The notes under the pieces: generated by a model
What the model was told of the DNA's origin: nothing
Seen by the model: the letters and a program-made list of their open reading frames with translations, nothing else
The model's database searches: none
Origin: JBOGWP01 sp050693875
GTDB lineage: Bacteria; Actinomycetota; CADDZG01; JAHWKV01; JBOGWP01
DNA length: 12,233 nt
Assembly: GCA_050693875.1 (NCBI GenBank)
Contig: JBOGWP010000110.1
Coordinates: 1 to 12,233 of the forward strand
Direction of reading: 5' to 3'
Made by a program: the position numbers and the translations under genes
Shown: piece by piece, positions 1 to 7,076 of the stretch
How the letters are laid out: each line of letters begins with the position of its first letter
How positions within the stretch are numbered: the first letter of the stretch is position 1

Positions 1-4
1 CGAC

Positions 5-59
5 GCCGCCGGAGGCGGCCCCATACTGGCCAACATTGAGGACCGCGGCCGGAGGCCGC
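5..59. repeat. Two short GC hairpins with identical GGA loops
   Basis: Positions 5-10 (GCCGCC) pair with 14-19 (GGCGGC) around a GGA loop. Positions 45-50 (GCGGCC) pair with 54-59 (GGCCGC) around the same GGA loop. Both arms are perfect 6-bp stems, both are followed by CCC on the plus strand, and their centres are 40 bases apart. They lie downstream of the minus-strand substrate-binding-protein gene, whose stop is at 178-180. No T-run follows either stem in either direction, so a classical terminator is not supported, although high-GC bacteria can terminate at bare hairpins. Nothing else recognisable lies in 1-177. Confidence 0.4.
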
Positions 60-177
60 CCCTTGCCTCTCTGGCCTGTGCCGGGGGGCGAAGCGACCCG
101 CTAGTGCATCATTTGGCCCTGTCTGACATCGTGGCAGCGACCTCGGCACGCAGCCCAGATCGACCCGCCATCGTGGC

Positions 178-1860
178 TCACCGCGACCTTCGCACGGCCC
201 CCGCCACCGCCACCGCGACCGCCGCGGCCGCCAACCCCAGTGCGACGAGCCCGAAGCTGAAGTTGAAGCGGGGGCCCCTCCCGGCGTCGCCCCCCTGTTC
301 CGGCGCACTCGTCGCTCGCACGGCCGACGACGGGACGAACGAGCGCTTGTCCAGGATCCCGCTCCCCTTGACGAAGACCCAGCGGTCGTATATGGCCGTC
401 CGGTAGGCGAAGACTCCCTGCGAGTAGAACAACGGCGCGACGGGAAGGTCTTTGGCAAGAAGTGCCAGACTCTGCTCCACCGCCTGCCTGCGCGCCTCGG
501 GATCCGCGGTTCCCGCGATGCGGTCGGCCAGCTGCTCGAAGGTTGGGCTGCGATACCCGGAGTAGTTCAAGGGCGCCTTCGGTGCGTCCGAGCCGAAGAT
601 GACCCGGAGGAAATCGGGGTCGTAGGAGGCGAGGGTCGGAGCGACCGATATCGCGGCGTCGAAGTCGGGCGGGGAGCCGTCCTCACCGATCGCCCTGGCA
701 AGCTCCTCCCTGTCCACCTCCTCGAGGTCCACCGACACGCCGGCTCGGCGCAGGGCCAGCGACACCTGGCGTCCCGCCTCGAGCTTCACCGGGTCGTTGT
801 TGGGAGCGAGCAGCCGGATGGGCCGGTTCAGGGCAATCGCCGCAGCGGCGTTCGGCGGAGTGACGGATGGTCGCAGGGCCCGCCTCGGCGCCCACGCCGA
901 TTCTGGATGCAGGTAGCCTCGTTCGGAGGGAACCGCATCGCCCACGGCGCGCATGATGCGGGTGAGATCGAGAGCGCCGGCCACCGCTTCTCGAGCCTCC
1001 ACACGATCGAACGGCGGCCGGCGGAGGTTGAAGACCAGCACCGTCCCAAGATACGAAGGACCGCGGGCGATCCGGATCCCGAACCCCTGCACTCGCGGCA
1101 CCGCCTGCCGGGGCAGGCTGACAGGGATCGCGTCGACCCGCCTCCGGGTGAACGCCCCGAGCGTGGCCTCGAAGTCCGTGAGGATCGGGACGTCGATCGC
1201 CCGCAGCGCGGGTGGTCCCCGGAAGTAGTCCGGGTTTGCCTCGAAGCGGTAGAGCTCGCCGGGCCGGTGCTCGACCAGGCGGTAGGGGCCGCTCCCGAGC
1301 GGCAGCCCCTCCGGTGCCAGCTGCGATCGGGACAGCCTCTCCCAGAGGTGCTTGGGGAGGATCGGGACGTCGGCCAGGGGCTGGTCGAGAAAGCCCGGAG
1401 CGGCGTGCCGGAGGGTGATCACGACCGTCGCCGGGTCGGGTGCCGAGACGTCTTGGATTGCCGACAGCTGGGGCGTGAAGCGCGGATGGTAGCGCTCGGC
1501 GACGAACCGGAAGGTGAATGCGACGTCTTCCGAGGTGACCGGATGCCCGTCTTGCCACTGCGCCCGCCCGGCGAGGCGGATCGTGAGTCGGGTCCCCTGG
1601 TCTCCGAGCTCGATCGAGCTGGCGAGCCAGGGCCGCGCCACCCCGGATACGTCCCGCCAGGCGAGCGTGTCGTAGATCAGGGTGACGAGTGGGTAGCCCA
1701 GCTCGAAGGTGTAGGGGGTGAGGGTTCCGTCCTCCTGCGGAAACGGGAGCCGCAGCGAGCCGGGTGGAGCCTGCGCTCCCCCGCCGGGTGCAGGCCCCAA
1801 GGAAGCCACGAAGGCGACAGCCAGCAGAATCTGAAGGCGCCGAGCAGGACGGCCGCTCAT
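178..1860 (-). CDS. ABC transporter substrate-binding protein, family 5 (peptide/nickel type), membrane-anchored
   Basis: This is the extracytoplasmic solute receptor of an ABC importer for peptides or similar ligands (SBP family 5, DppA/OppA-like), 560 aa from the ATG at 1858-1860. Residues 1-30 form a signal peptide: a basic start (RPARRLQ), a hydrophobic core (ILLAVAFVASLG) and a GAQA-like cleavage area. The family hallmark WQDGHPVTSEDVAFTF is at about 102-117, where ligand-binding lobes of this family have W.DG.P.tA.Dv.f. The last ~30 residues hold a hydrophobic Ala/Val/Leu segment (about 535-555) ending in RRSR, so the protein is probably tethered by a C-terminal membrane helix rather than by a lipobox Cys, which is absent. 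The frame is open to a GTG at 1911. I prefer the ATG because it puts the signal peptide at the N-terminus, but neither start has a convincing Shine-Dalgarno sequence. No permease or ATPase genes are in the window; they could lie off the left edge or elsewhere. The ligand cannot be told. Confidence 0.9.
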   Translation of the reverse strand: MSGRPARRLQILLAVAFVASLGPAPGGGAQAPPGSLRLPFPQEDGTLTPYTFELGYPLVTLIYDTLAWRDVSGVARPWLASSIELGDQGTRLTIRLAGRAQWQDGHPVTSEDVAFTFRFVAERYHPRFTPQLSAIQDVSAPDPATVVITLRHAAPGFLDQPLADVPILPKHLWERLSRSQLAPEGLPLGSGPYRLVEHRPGELYRFEANPDYFRGPPALRAIDVPILTDFEATLGAFTRRRVDAIPVSLPRQAVPRVQGFGIRIARGPSYLGTVLVFNLRRPPFDRVEAREAVAGALDLTRIMRAVGDAVPSERGYLHPESAWAPRRALRPSVTPPNAAAAIALNRPIRLLAPNNDPVKLEAGRQVSLALRRAGVSVDLEEVDREELARAIGEDGSPPDFDAAISVAPTLASYDPDFLRVIFGSDAPKAPLNYSGYRSPTFEQLADRIAGTADPEARRQAVEQSLALLAKDLPVAPLFYSQGVFAYRTAIYDRWVFVKGSGILDKRSFVPSSAVRATSAPEQGGDAGRGPRFNFSFGLVALGLAAAAVAVAVAGAVRRSR

Positions 1861-1893
1861 GGGCCGGCGCTGGGCGCGCAACAGGGTGGCACG

Positions 1894-1922
1894 TTGGAAG
1901 CGGTCAATCACCTCTCTGTTAC
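1894..1922 (+). promoter_or_regulatory. Weak candidate promoter for the FtsH-like gene
   Basis: TTGGAA at 1894-1899 and TGTTAC at 1917-1922 are separated by 17 bases and lie 33 bases upstream of the ATG at 1956. They match the sigma-70 consensus at 4 of 6 and 3 of 6 positions, which is weak. The region is the divergent gap between the solute-binding protein and the FtsH-like gene, so a promoter is expected somewhere here. Confidence 0.2.
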
Positions 1923-1955
1923 TCTCTCGGGGGCCCTATTGGCGGGGGAAACTGG

Positions 1956-4739
1956 ATGAGGGCAACGGAGCGCCGCCGCAAGAACAAGCGTCCAGGGCGG
2001 CGATCGTCGCATCTGGGCATCTGGACGCTGGTCGCAGCCCTCCTCCTGCTCGCCGCATACGCCGGGCTGCTCGAGCTCTCCCGGCCCCACGTAGAGGGCG
2101 ACCGCCTTGGCTTCAACCAGTTCGTCGACCTGGTCGAGCTGGGCCGGGTGCACAGCGCTCGCATCCTCGACCAGGACGCCGTCATTGTCGGCCGCTACAT
2201 CCGCCGCTGTCCCGACGACGAGGTGGCCCTCCCCCCCGCCGCTCCCACCGATCAGACCGCCACCGGCTCCGAGGCCGCTCCGGCAGGTGAGTGCCCCGCC
2301 GGCGAGGTCGGCTCGTACTACTCACCCTACCTCAAGGTCCAGGGAGCCAAGGACCGCTTGCTAGACCTCCTCCTCCAGAACCGAGTCCCACTCACGATCG
2401 ACCAGCAGTTCTCGAAGAGCCTCATCGGCCCCGCCACCTTTCTTATCCCCTCGCTGCTGCTCGTCGTGGTCTTCGTGTACCTGATCCTCTCCTACCGCAG
2501 CGGCACAGGCCTCTTCGGCATCCGCAGCGGGGCACGCCGCATCGAGAAGGACGAGACCGCGGTGACGTTCGCCGACGTCGCCGGGCAGGAGCCCGCGGTC
2601 GCCGAACTGCGGGACATCCGCGAGTTCCTGGCCGACCCGGAGCGCTTCGCCGCCATCGGCGCACGCATCCCCCGAGGCATCCTCCTGTACGGGCCCCCGG
2701 GATGCGGCAAGACCCTCATCGCCCGGGCGCTTGCCGGCGAGACCCACGCCGCCTTCTACTCGATCTCGGGCTCGGACTTCGTCGAGCTCTACACCGGCGT
2801 CGGGGCGGCCCGGGTCCGCGAGCTGTTCAAGGAAGCTCGCGCCAACGCACCGGCAATCGTCTTCATCGACGAGCTCGACTCGATCGGGCGCCGGCGGACC
2901 GGGGCGGTGGCCGGGCAGGGGTCCTCGGACGAGCGCGAGCAGACGCTCAACCAGGTGCTCGCCGAGATGGACGGCTTCTCGCCCCTCGATCGGATCATCG
3001 TACTGGCGGCGACCAACCGAGCCGACGTGCTCGACGGCGCCCTCCTCCGCCCGGGCCGCTTCGACCGCGCCATCGGGCTCGAGCGCCCCAGCGAGGCCGA
3101 GCGCCTGGCCATCCTGAAGGTCCATGGGCGCGGCAAGCGCCTCGAGCCTGGGGTCGACCTGAAGAAGCTGGCCAGAGCGGCGACGGGTTTCTCGGGCGCC
3201 GACTTGGCCAACGTGATGAACGAGGGGGCGCTGCTCGCGGCGCGCGCCGGGAAGAAGGCGATCGGCCAGGCCGACCTCGATCATGCGCTGCAACGTCTCC
3301 TCGAAGCCCCCGAGCGCCAGCGGCGCCTCTCGATGCGCGACCGGCTGGTCGCCCACCGCTACGGGGGAGCGTCGGACCGGGTCACCTTCGGCGACGTCGC
3401 CGGGGTCGACGAGGCGGTGGAGGAGCTAAAGGAGGTTCGCGAGTATCTCGCCGAGCCCGACCGCTTCGCTCGCATGGGCGCCCGCGTCCCGAGAGGAATC
3501 CTCATGGAGGGGCCGCCGGGGTGCGGCAAGACGCTGCTCGCCAGGGCGCTCGCCGGCGAGGCCAACGCCGCCTTCCTCTACGTCTCGGCGAGCGAGTTTG
3601 TGGAGGTCTTCGTCGGCGAGGGCGCGGCTCGCGTGCGCGACCTCTTTGCCGAGGCCAAGTCGCTTGCCCCCGCGATCGTTTTCATCGACGAGATCGACGC
3701 CATCGGAGCCCGTCGGGCGACGGTCTCGGTTGGCGGCCAGCGCGAGGTCGAGCAGACGTTGAACCAGATCCTCACCGAGCTCGACGGATTCGAGGCCCGC
3801 TCGGGAGTGATCGCCGTCGCCGCAACCAACCGGATCGACATCCTCGACCCCGCCCTGGTGCGCCCGGGCCGCTTCGACCGGCGAGTCACCATCAACCTCC
3901 CGGATCGGGCCGGCCGGCGAGCCATCCTCGCCATCCATGCCAAGGGCAAACCACTCGGGCACGACGTCGATCTCGGCGTCCTCGCGACCCTCACCCAGGG
4001 GTTCTCGGGGGCCGACCTCGCCAACGTCCTCAACGAGGCGGTGCTGCTGGCCGCGCGCCGGCGGCTCGACCAGATCCCGATGTCGCTGATGGACGAGGCG
4101 ATCGAACGGGCGATGCTCGGGGTCGGCACCGCGACCGCGAGGATGAACGAGCTCGAACGAAGGATGGTCGCCTACCACGAAGCGGGGCACGCCATCGTGC
4201 GGCGGACCCTCGGCGGAACCCGCATGCCCTACCGGATCTCCATCATCCCGCGCGGCTCCTCATTGGGTGCCGTATGGAGCGTGGACTCCGAGGAGACCCA
4301 CCTCGAGTCGCGATCCTCGCTGCTCGCTCACCTCGCCGGGCTCCTGGGGGGAAGGGCGGCGGAGGAGCTGGTGTTCGGGGAGCCGAGCTCGGGGGCCGCC
4401 GACGATCTCCAGAAGGTGGGCCGAGTCGCCCGCGAGATGGTGACGGTCCTGGGGATGGGCGAAAGCCTCGGCCCGCTGTCGTACGTCGACCCCATGCTTC
4501 CCGACGGCCGGCTCTACTCCGAGGAGGCCGCCCGCCTCATCGACTCCGAGGTCCGCCGGGTAGTCGACCAGGCATACGGCCGAGCGCGCGAGATCCTCAT
4601 CGCCGAGCGGGCCATGCTCGACGGCGTCGCTGCGGCCCTCCTCGAGCGCGAGACCCTCACGCGGGAGGAGTTCGAGGAGATTGCCGCGGGCCTCGGGAAC
4701 GGCCAGCCGGCCGCCTGGAAGGGGCGAGCCCGGGCGTAG
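1956..4739 (+). CDS. ftsH: FtsH-like membrane zinc metalloprotease with two tandem AAA+ modules
   Basis: This is a membrane-bound ATP-dependent protease that would unfold and degrade membrane and cytosolic proteins, 927 aa. FtsH is usually about 600-700 aa with one AAA module. In order: TM1 at about 20-40; an extracytoplasmic FtsH-type domain at about 43-160 with a Pro/Ala/Thr-rich insert and Cys85 and Cys113; TM2 at about 162-180; AAA module D1 at about 203-450; AAA module D2 at about 476-725; M41 peptidase at about 730-915. D1 has Walker A GPPGCGKT (246-253), Walker B D305-E306, sensor N354 and arginine fingers R365/R368. D2 has GPPGCGKT (519-526), D578-E579, N625 and R636/R639. Both ATPase sites therefore look active. 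The pore loop is YTG (279-281) in D1 and FVG (552-554) in D2. The peptidase has HEAGH (741-745) and the third zinc ligand D817 in a GA.xD motif. Residues 448-473 resemble a truncated start of a peptidase domain. The start ATG follows GGGGGA at 1944-1949 with a 6-base gap. The frame is open upstream to 1764, but that extension overlaps the divergent gene and is not FtsH-like. Confidence 0.95.
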   Translation: MRATERRRKNKRPGRRSSHLGIWTLVAALLLLAAYAGLLELSRPHVEGDRLGFNQFVDLVELGRVHSARILDQDAVIVGRYIRRCPDDEVALPPAAPTDQTATGSEAAPAGECPAGEVGSYYSPYLKVQGAKDRLLDLLLQNRVPLTIDQQFSKSLIGPATFLIPSLLLVVVFVYLILSYRSGTGLFGIRSGARRIEKDETAVTFADVAGQEPAVAELRDIREFLADPERFAAIGARIPRGILLYGPPGCGKTLIARALAGETHAAFYSISGSDFVELYTGVGAARVRELFKEARANAPAIVFIDELDSIGRRRTGAVAGQGSSDEREQTLNQVLAEMDGFSPLDRIIVLAATNRADVLDGALLRPGRFDRAIGLERPSEAERLAILKVHGRGKRLEPGVDLKKLARAATGFSGADLANVMNEGALLAARAGKKAIGQADLDHALQRLLEAPERQRRLSMRDRLVAHRYGGASDRVTFGDVAGVDEAVEELKEVREYLAEPDRFARMGARVPRGILMEGPPGCGKTLLARALAGEANAAFLYVSASEFVEVFVGEGAARVRDLFAEAKSLAPAIVFIDEIDAIGARRATVSVGGQREVEQTLNQILTELDGFEARSGVIAVAATNRIDILDPALVRPGRFDRRVTINLPDRAGRRAILAIHAKGKPLGHDVDLGVLATLTQGFSGADLANVLNEAVLLAARRRLDQIPMSLMDEAIERAMLGVGTATARMNELERRMVAYHEAGHAIVRRTLGGTRMPYRISIIPRGSSLGAVWSVDSEETHLESRSSLLAHLAGLLGGRAAEELVFGEPSSGAADDLQKVGRVAREMVTVLGMGESLGPLSYVDPMLPDGRLYSEEAARLIDSEVRRVVDQAYGRAREILIAERAMLDGVAAALLERETLTREEFEEIAAGLGNGQPAAWKGRARA

Positions 4740-4781
4740 GGCACGATTCGTACCGCCGATCTCCCCAGCGGCTGCGCCGGC

Positions 4782-6395
4782 TCAGGCATCCCCGAAGCCC
4801 TCCCCTGCGGTGTCATCGATTTCTTCAGGTTCAGGTAGACCCTTACGGCGAGACGAGAGGCGAAGCCGGGCGAACAGCGCCGCGATGACGACGGCAATCC
4901 CAGCCAGCGCCAGCGGCAACGACGCAATCCGAAGCGGCGCCCGAAGCGGAGACCCTTCGGCGAAGGCAACCACGGCCCTCGCAAGATCCTGCTTTTTCGA
5001 GATCTCGTTGCCGCCCCTCGTGTCGGTCCACACCGCCAGCGCCGAGCGATCGGTCGAGAGCAGGGCGAGGCGGCTGCCGAGGTCGGCGAGGTCGTTCTCG
5101 ACGCCGAATCCGATGCGCGAGTCGAACGGGTCGTCGGAGAGGCGAATGCGCGGAGCGAATCGCCGCCCCTGGTCGGTGGCGAACTGGAGCGAGGCTTCGT
5201 TCATGACGTCCTTGGGATCCGCCCGCCGGTCGTAATAGAGGACGTCGAGCCGTCCGTTCGGAGCCACCGCCAGTCGGGGCAGGTACTGCCACCTCGCGTC
5301 CCTTGCGGGTGTGTCGTTCACCCGCACCGGCGCGCCCCACCGGCGCCCGTCCTCCGACGACCAGACCCAGACGTCTGGGTCACCCTCTCGCCCGTCGTGA
5401 AACGCCACGTAGACCCGCCCGCTCGAACCATCGACCACGATCGAGGGTGACGGCGGGAGGAAGACCACGAAGCGTTCGATCGGAACGAGCCGAGGGTCGA
5501 CCAGGGAGTCGGACCAGGTCGCTCCCCCATCGGCGGAGCGAGCCACCACGAGCTGCCAGGGGCCCGGGTAGGGAGGGCCGCCCTGTCCTCGGTGACCGCC
5601 GTGGTAGTCGAGTGAGTCCTCCCCGAGATCGAGGTAGGCGACGAGGAGCCGGCTGCGCCGCAGCGCCGGCACCGGGGCGACAACTCGGCGACGTGACGGC
5701 GAGCTCACGCGAACGGGGGCGGACCAGGACCGTCCTCCATCCTGCGAACGGGACGCCATGATCGGGTAGCCGGCCTCGGGAAACGCCAGGAGCGCAGTGT
5801 CGTCGGCCTGAAGCCAGGTGAGGGCGAGCGCGCCGGGGCGCACGGGATCGGCGAGCAGCCGCGCCTGGAAGGCGAGCGGGCCCAGGACCTTGACGGGCGT
5901 GGAGAGAGTGCGAAGGCCGTCGTTCGAGGTCGAGACCCACATCGCATTCGGCACGTTCCCCGCGCCGATGAGGGTGGCGAAGAGCACGTAGAACGTTCCG
6001 TCGGGGCCGAAGGCGACGTCGGGGGCGAAGCACTTCGACTCCTCCCCCTCGGGCAGTGGGATCGAGACCTCGGTGAAGCTGGCGCCACGGTTGCGTGAGA
6101 CGTAGAGACCGCAGGAGTACCGAGGGGAATCCACCCGGGAAGCGACCGCGATCAGGGCCGGGTCTGTTGGGCTCCGGGCGATCGACGGCGAGTTGTTCGC
6201 CCGGATGTCGAGGTCGTCCACCGCTCCGGGGTTCACGGGAGCATTGCCGCCCACCCTGTGGGCCGCGGCCTCTGGAAGGGAAGAGCCGACGAGGAAACTC
6301 CCCGCCGCGAGCGCGAGGAGTGCGACTCCGAGAAGCAGCCGCGCACCGCCACCGGCGCCGCCCGTGAAGGCAGACCGCGCGTCGCCTACGCTCAT
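4782..6395 (-). CDS. Sialidase-like Asp-box beta-propeller protein, secreted and C-terminally membrane-anchored
   Basis: This is a 537-aa exoprotein with a BNR/Asp-box (S-x-D-x-G-x-x-W) propeller. The clearest blades are SQDGGRSW (217-224), SADGGATW (287-294) and SSEDGRRW (346-353). Weaker versions are at about 100-107 (SRNRGASF), 155-162 and 405-413 (ATDQGRRF), giving about six blades. A signal segment (LLLGVALLALAAGSFLVG, about 20-37) begins the protein. A hydrophobic helix at about 489-510, followed by RLRLSSRRK, ends it, so the propeller should face outside. Cys95 and Cys122 could form a disulfide. Whether it is a true exo-sialidase is not shown: Asp-boxes are structural and I could not confirm the catalytic Arg triad and Tyr/Glu pair. 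I chose the ATG at 6393-6395, which has GGGAGGGG directly upstream (very close). A GTG at 6408-6410 after GGGGGG and a TTG at 6483-6485 are alternatives. The gene is convergent with the FtsH-like gene (42-base gap, no clear terminator) and lies downstream of the Cys-rich gene on the same strand. Confidence 0.85.
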   Translation of the reverse strand: MSVGDARSAFTGGAGGGARLLLGVALLALAAGSFLVGSSLPEAAAHRVGGNAPVNPGAVDDLDIRANNSPSIARSPTDPALIAVASRVDSPRYSCGLYVSRNRGASFTEVSIPLPEGEESKCFAPDVAFGPDGTFYVLFATLIGAGNVPNAMWVSTSNDGLRTLSTPVKVLGPLAFQARLLADPVRPGALALTWLQADDTALLAFPEAGYPIMASRSQDGGRSWSAPVRVSSPSRRRVVAPVPALRRSRLLVAYLDLGEDSLDYHGGHRGQGGPPYPGPWQLVVARSADGGATWSDSLVDPRLVPIERFVVFLPPSPSIVVDGSSGRVYVAFHDGREGDPDVWVWSSEDGRRWGAPVRVNDTPARDARWQYLPRLAVAPNGRLDVLYYDRRADPKDVMNEASLQFATDQGRRFAPRIRLSDDPFDSRIGFGVENDLADLGSRLALLSTDRSALAVWTDTRGGNEISKKQDLARAVVAFAEGSPLRAPLRIASLPLALAGIAVVIAALFARLRLSSRRKGLPEPEEIDDTAGEGFGDA

Positions 6396-6515
6396 CCCCT
6401 CCCGATTCACGTGCCCCCCGTCACGGTCCCGACGGGTCGATCTTGCAGCCCGGCGGTCGGTCGTCGCGGGACATCCTCGCGCCAACGCCTTGCGGGGGCG
6501 TCACGCCGGGCGAGA

Positions 6516-6839
6516 TCAGCTCTCGTAGATGCGAACCTCGCGGGTGGCGGGGTTGAAGCGGAACAGCCCCACGCCGTTCAGGGAGACATCCATCCATAGA
6601 GACTTCCCGCCCAGGTGGGTGAAGTACCAGTCGTCCCGTGCCCGGGACGCAAACAGGCGGTCTTGCGTTCGCTCGTCGAATCGACGGATGAGCCGTTCCG
6701 CCAGGGGACCGTCGGTCAGTCGCCTGACGAAGTGGGGGTCGCTGCGATCGATGGCGACAACCTCGTCGCCGCACTCCCGAGGACATTCTTCGAGGTCGCC
6801 GTGAAAGAAGCAGCAGCACCTCAGGCAGAGCGTTTCCAA
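6516..6839 (-). CDS. Small Cys-rich hypothetical protein (TTG start)
   Basis: I do not recognise this 107-aa protein. Its N-terminus holds six cysteines, at 5, 8, 9, 10, 19 and 23, with a His at 13. That spacing suggests a small metal-binding (zinc) module. The rest is soluble and polar: a charged helix-like stretch (about 38-60, AERLIRRFDERTQDRLF), then WYFTHLGGKSLWMDVSLNG, then strands ending VRIYES. There is no signal peptide or membrane helix, so it is probably cytoplasmic. The TTG start is supported by GGAGGAGGG at 6843-6851, the best Shine-Dalgarno sequence in the window, and no ATG or GTG in this frame fits better. It runs in the same direction as the propeller gene 120 bases downstream, so the two may be co-transcribed. 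A functional link is not evident. Confidence 0.65.
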   Translation of the reverse strand: METLCLRCCCFFHGDLEECPRECGDEVVAIDRSDPHFVRRLTDGPLAERLIRRFDERTQDRLFASRARDDWYFTHLGGKSLWMDVSLNGVGLFRFNPATREVRIYES

Positions 6840-6842
6840 GGA

Positions 6843-6851
6843 CCCTCCTCC
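6843..6851 (-). promoter_or_regulatory. Strong ribosome binding site deciding a TTG start
   Basis: The minus strand reads GGAGGAGGG here. It ends 3 bases before the TTG at 6837-6839, and its first GGAGG is 7 bases from that TTG. This places the start of the Cys-rich gene and argues that the small frame is translated. Confidence 0.6.
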
Positions 6852-6913
6852 GGACGCGTCCGATCATAAGGAAGTCCAGGTCTTGGGCAATACGTGTTTG
6901 CGCCACATAGGTG

Positions 6914-6946
6914 GGCCCGGCGCGATAGGCATCCCGAGCCCGGGCC
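6914..6946. repeat. 7-bp inverted repeat upstream of the tRNA
   Basis: GGCCCGG (6914-6920) pairs with CCGGGCC (6940-6946) around a 19-base loop. It lies in the 160-base gap between the divergent Cys-rich gene and the tRNA. No T-run follows. It could be a weak terminator-like or operator-like structure, or simply a chance GC pairing. Confidence 0.25.
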
Positions 6947-6983
6947 GCCTGGATTGTGCCTCGGACCCCGTCCGGCACGGAGC

Positions 6984-6989
6984 TATCAT
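6984..6989 (+). promoter_or_regulatory. Candidate -10 box of the tRNA promoter
   Basis: TATCAT lies 10 bases before the 5' end of the mature tRNA, in an otherwise GC-rich stretch, and matches TATAAT at 4 of 6 positions. No good -35 match is found at 16-18 bases spacing. TTGTGC at 6955-6960 is 23 bases away, which is too far. Confidence 0.3.
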
Positions 6990-6999
6990 CTCGGCAGCC

Positions 7000-7072
7000 G
7001 GGCCCGTAGCTCAGTGGTCAGAGCGGCGGACTCATAATCCGTTGGTCCCAGGTTCGATCCCTGGCGGGCCCA
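7000..7072 (+). tRNA. tRNA-Met (anticodon CAT)
   Basis: This is a complete 73-nt cloverleaf. The acceptor stem is GGGCCCG (7000-7006) with CGGGCCC (7065-7071), all seven pairs perfect. The D-stem is GCTC/GAGC (7009-7012, 7021-7024). The anticodon stem is GCGGA/TCCGT (7026-7030, 7038-7042) around loop CTCATAA, with CAT at 7033-7035. The T-stem is CCAGG/CCTGG around TTCGATC (7053-7059). The discriminator base is A7072. CCA is not encoded; ACCC follows. CAT is shared by initiator Met, elongator Met and Ile2. The perfect first acceptor pair excludes a typical initiator, and the GGACTCATAATCC arm is like elongator Met, but Ile2 (lysidine-modified) cannot be fully excluded. The 3' half overlaps the end of the recombinase gene on the other strand. 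Confidence 0.95.
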
Positions 7073-7076
7073 CCCA
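7032..7076. other. Likely attachment-site side of an integrated element (tRNA 3' half)
   Basis: The 3' half of the tRNA, from the anticodon loop to just past the discriminator base, is shared with the end of the recombinase coding frame. Recombinase genes adjoining a tRNA 3' end commonly mark an attachment site. This is inference: I saw no second copy of the tRNA 3' sequence in the window, so the other boundary, if there is one, lies to the right. Confidence 0.4.

Noticed and set aside
100..180. Short minus-strand frame starting with a GTG that overlaps the stop of the solute-binding protein gene
   Set aside because: It is about 26 codons long and shows no permease-like hydrophobicity or motif.
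907..1959. 350-codon plus-strand frame antisense to the solute-binding protein
   Set aside because: It is an antisense shadow rich in Arg, Glu and Gly. The minus-strand frame has a signal peptide and family motifs.
4740..4781. Bidirectional terminator between the convergent FtsH-like and propeller genes
   Set aside because: Only an imperfect AGCGGC/GCCGGCT pairing exists, with no T-run on either side.
2291..4888. 865-codon open frame on the plus strand inside the FtsH-like gene
   Set aside because: It is the +2 shadow of a high-GC gene, extremely rich in Arg, Pro and Gly, with no motif. The overlapping FtsH frame carries all expected motifs.
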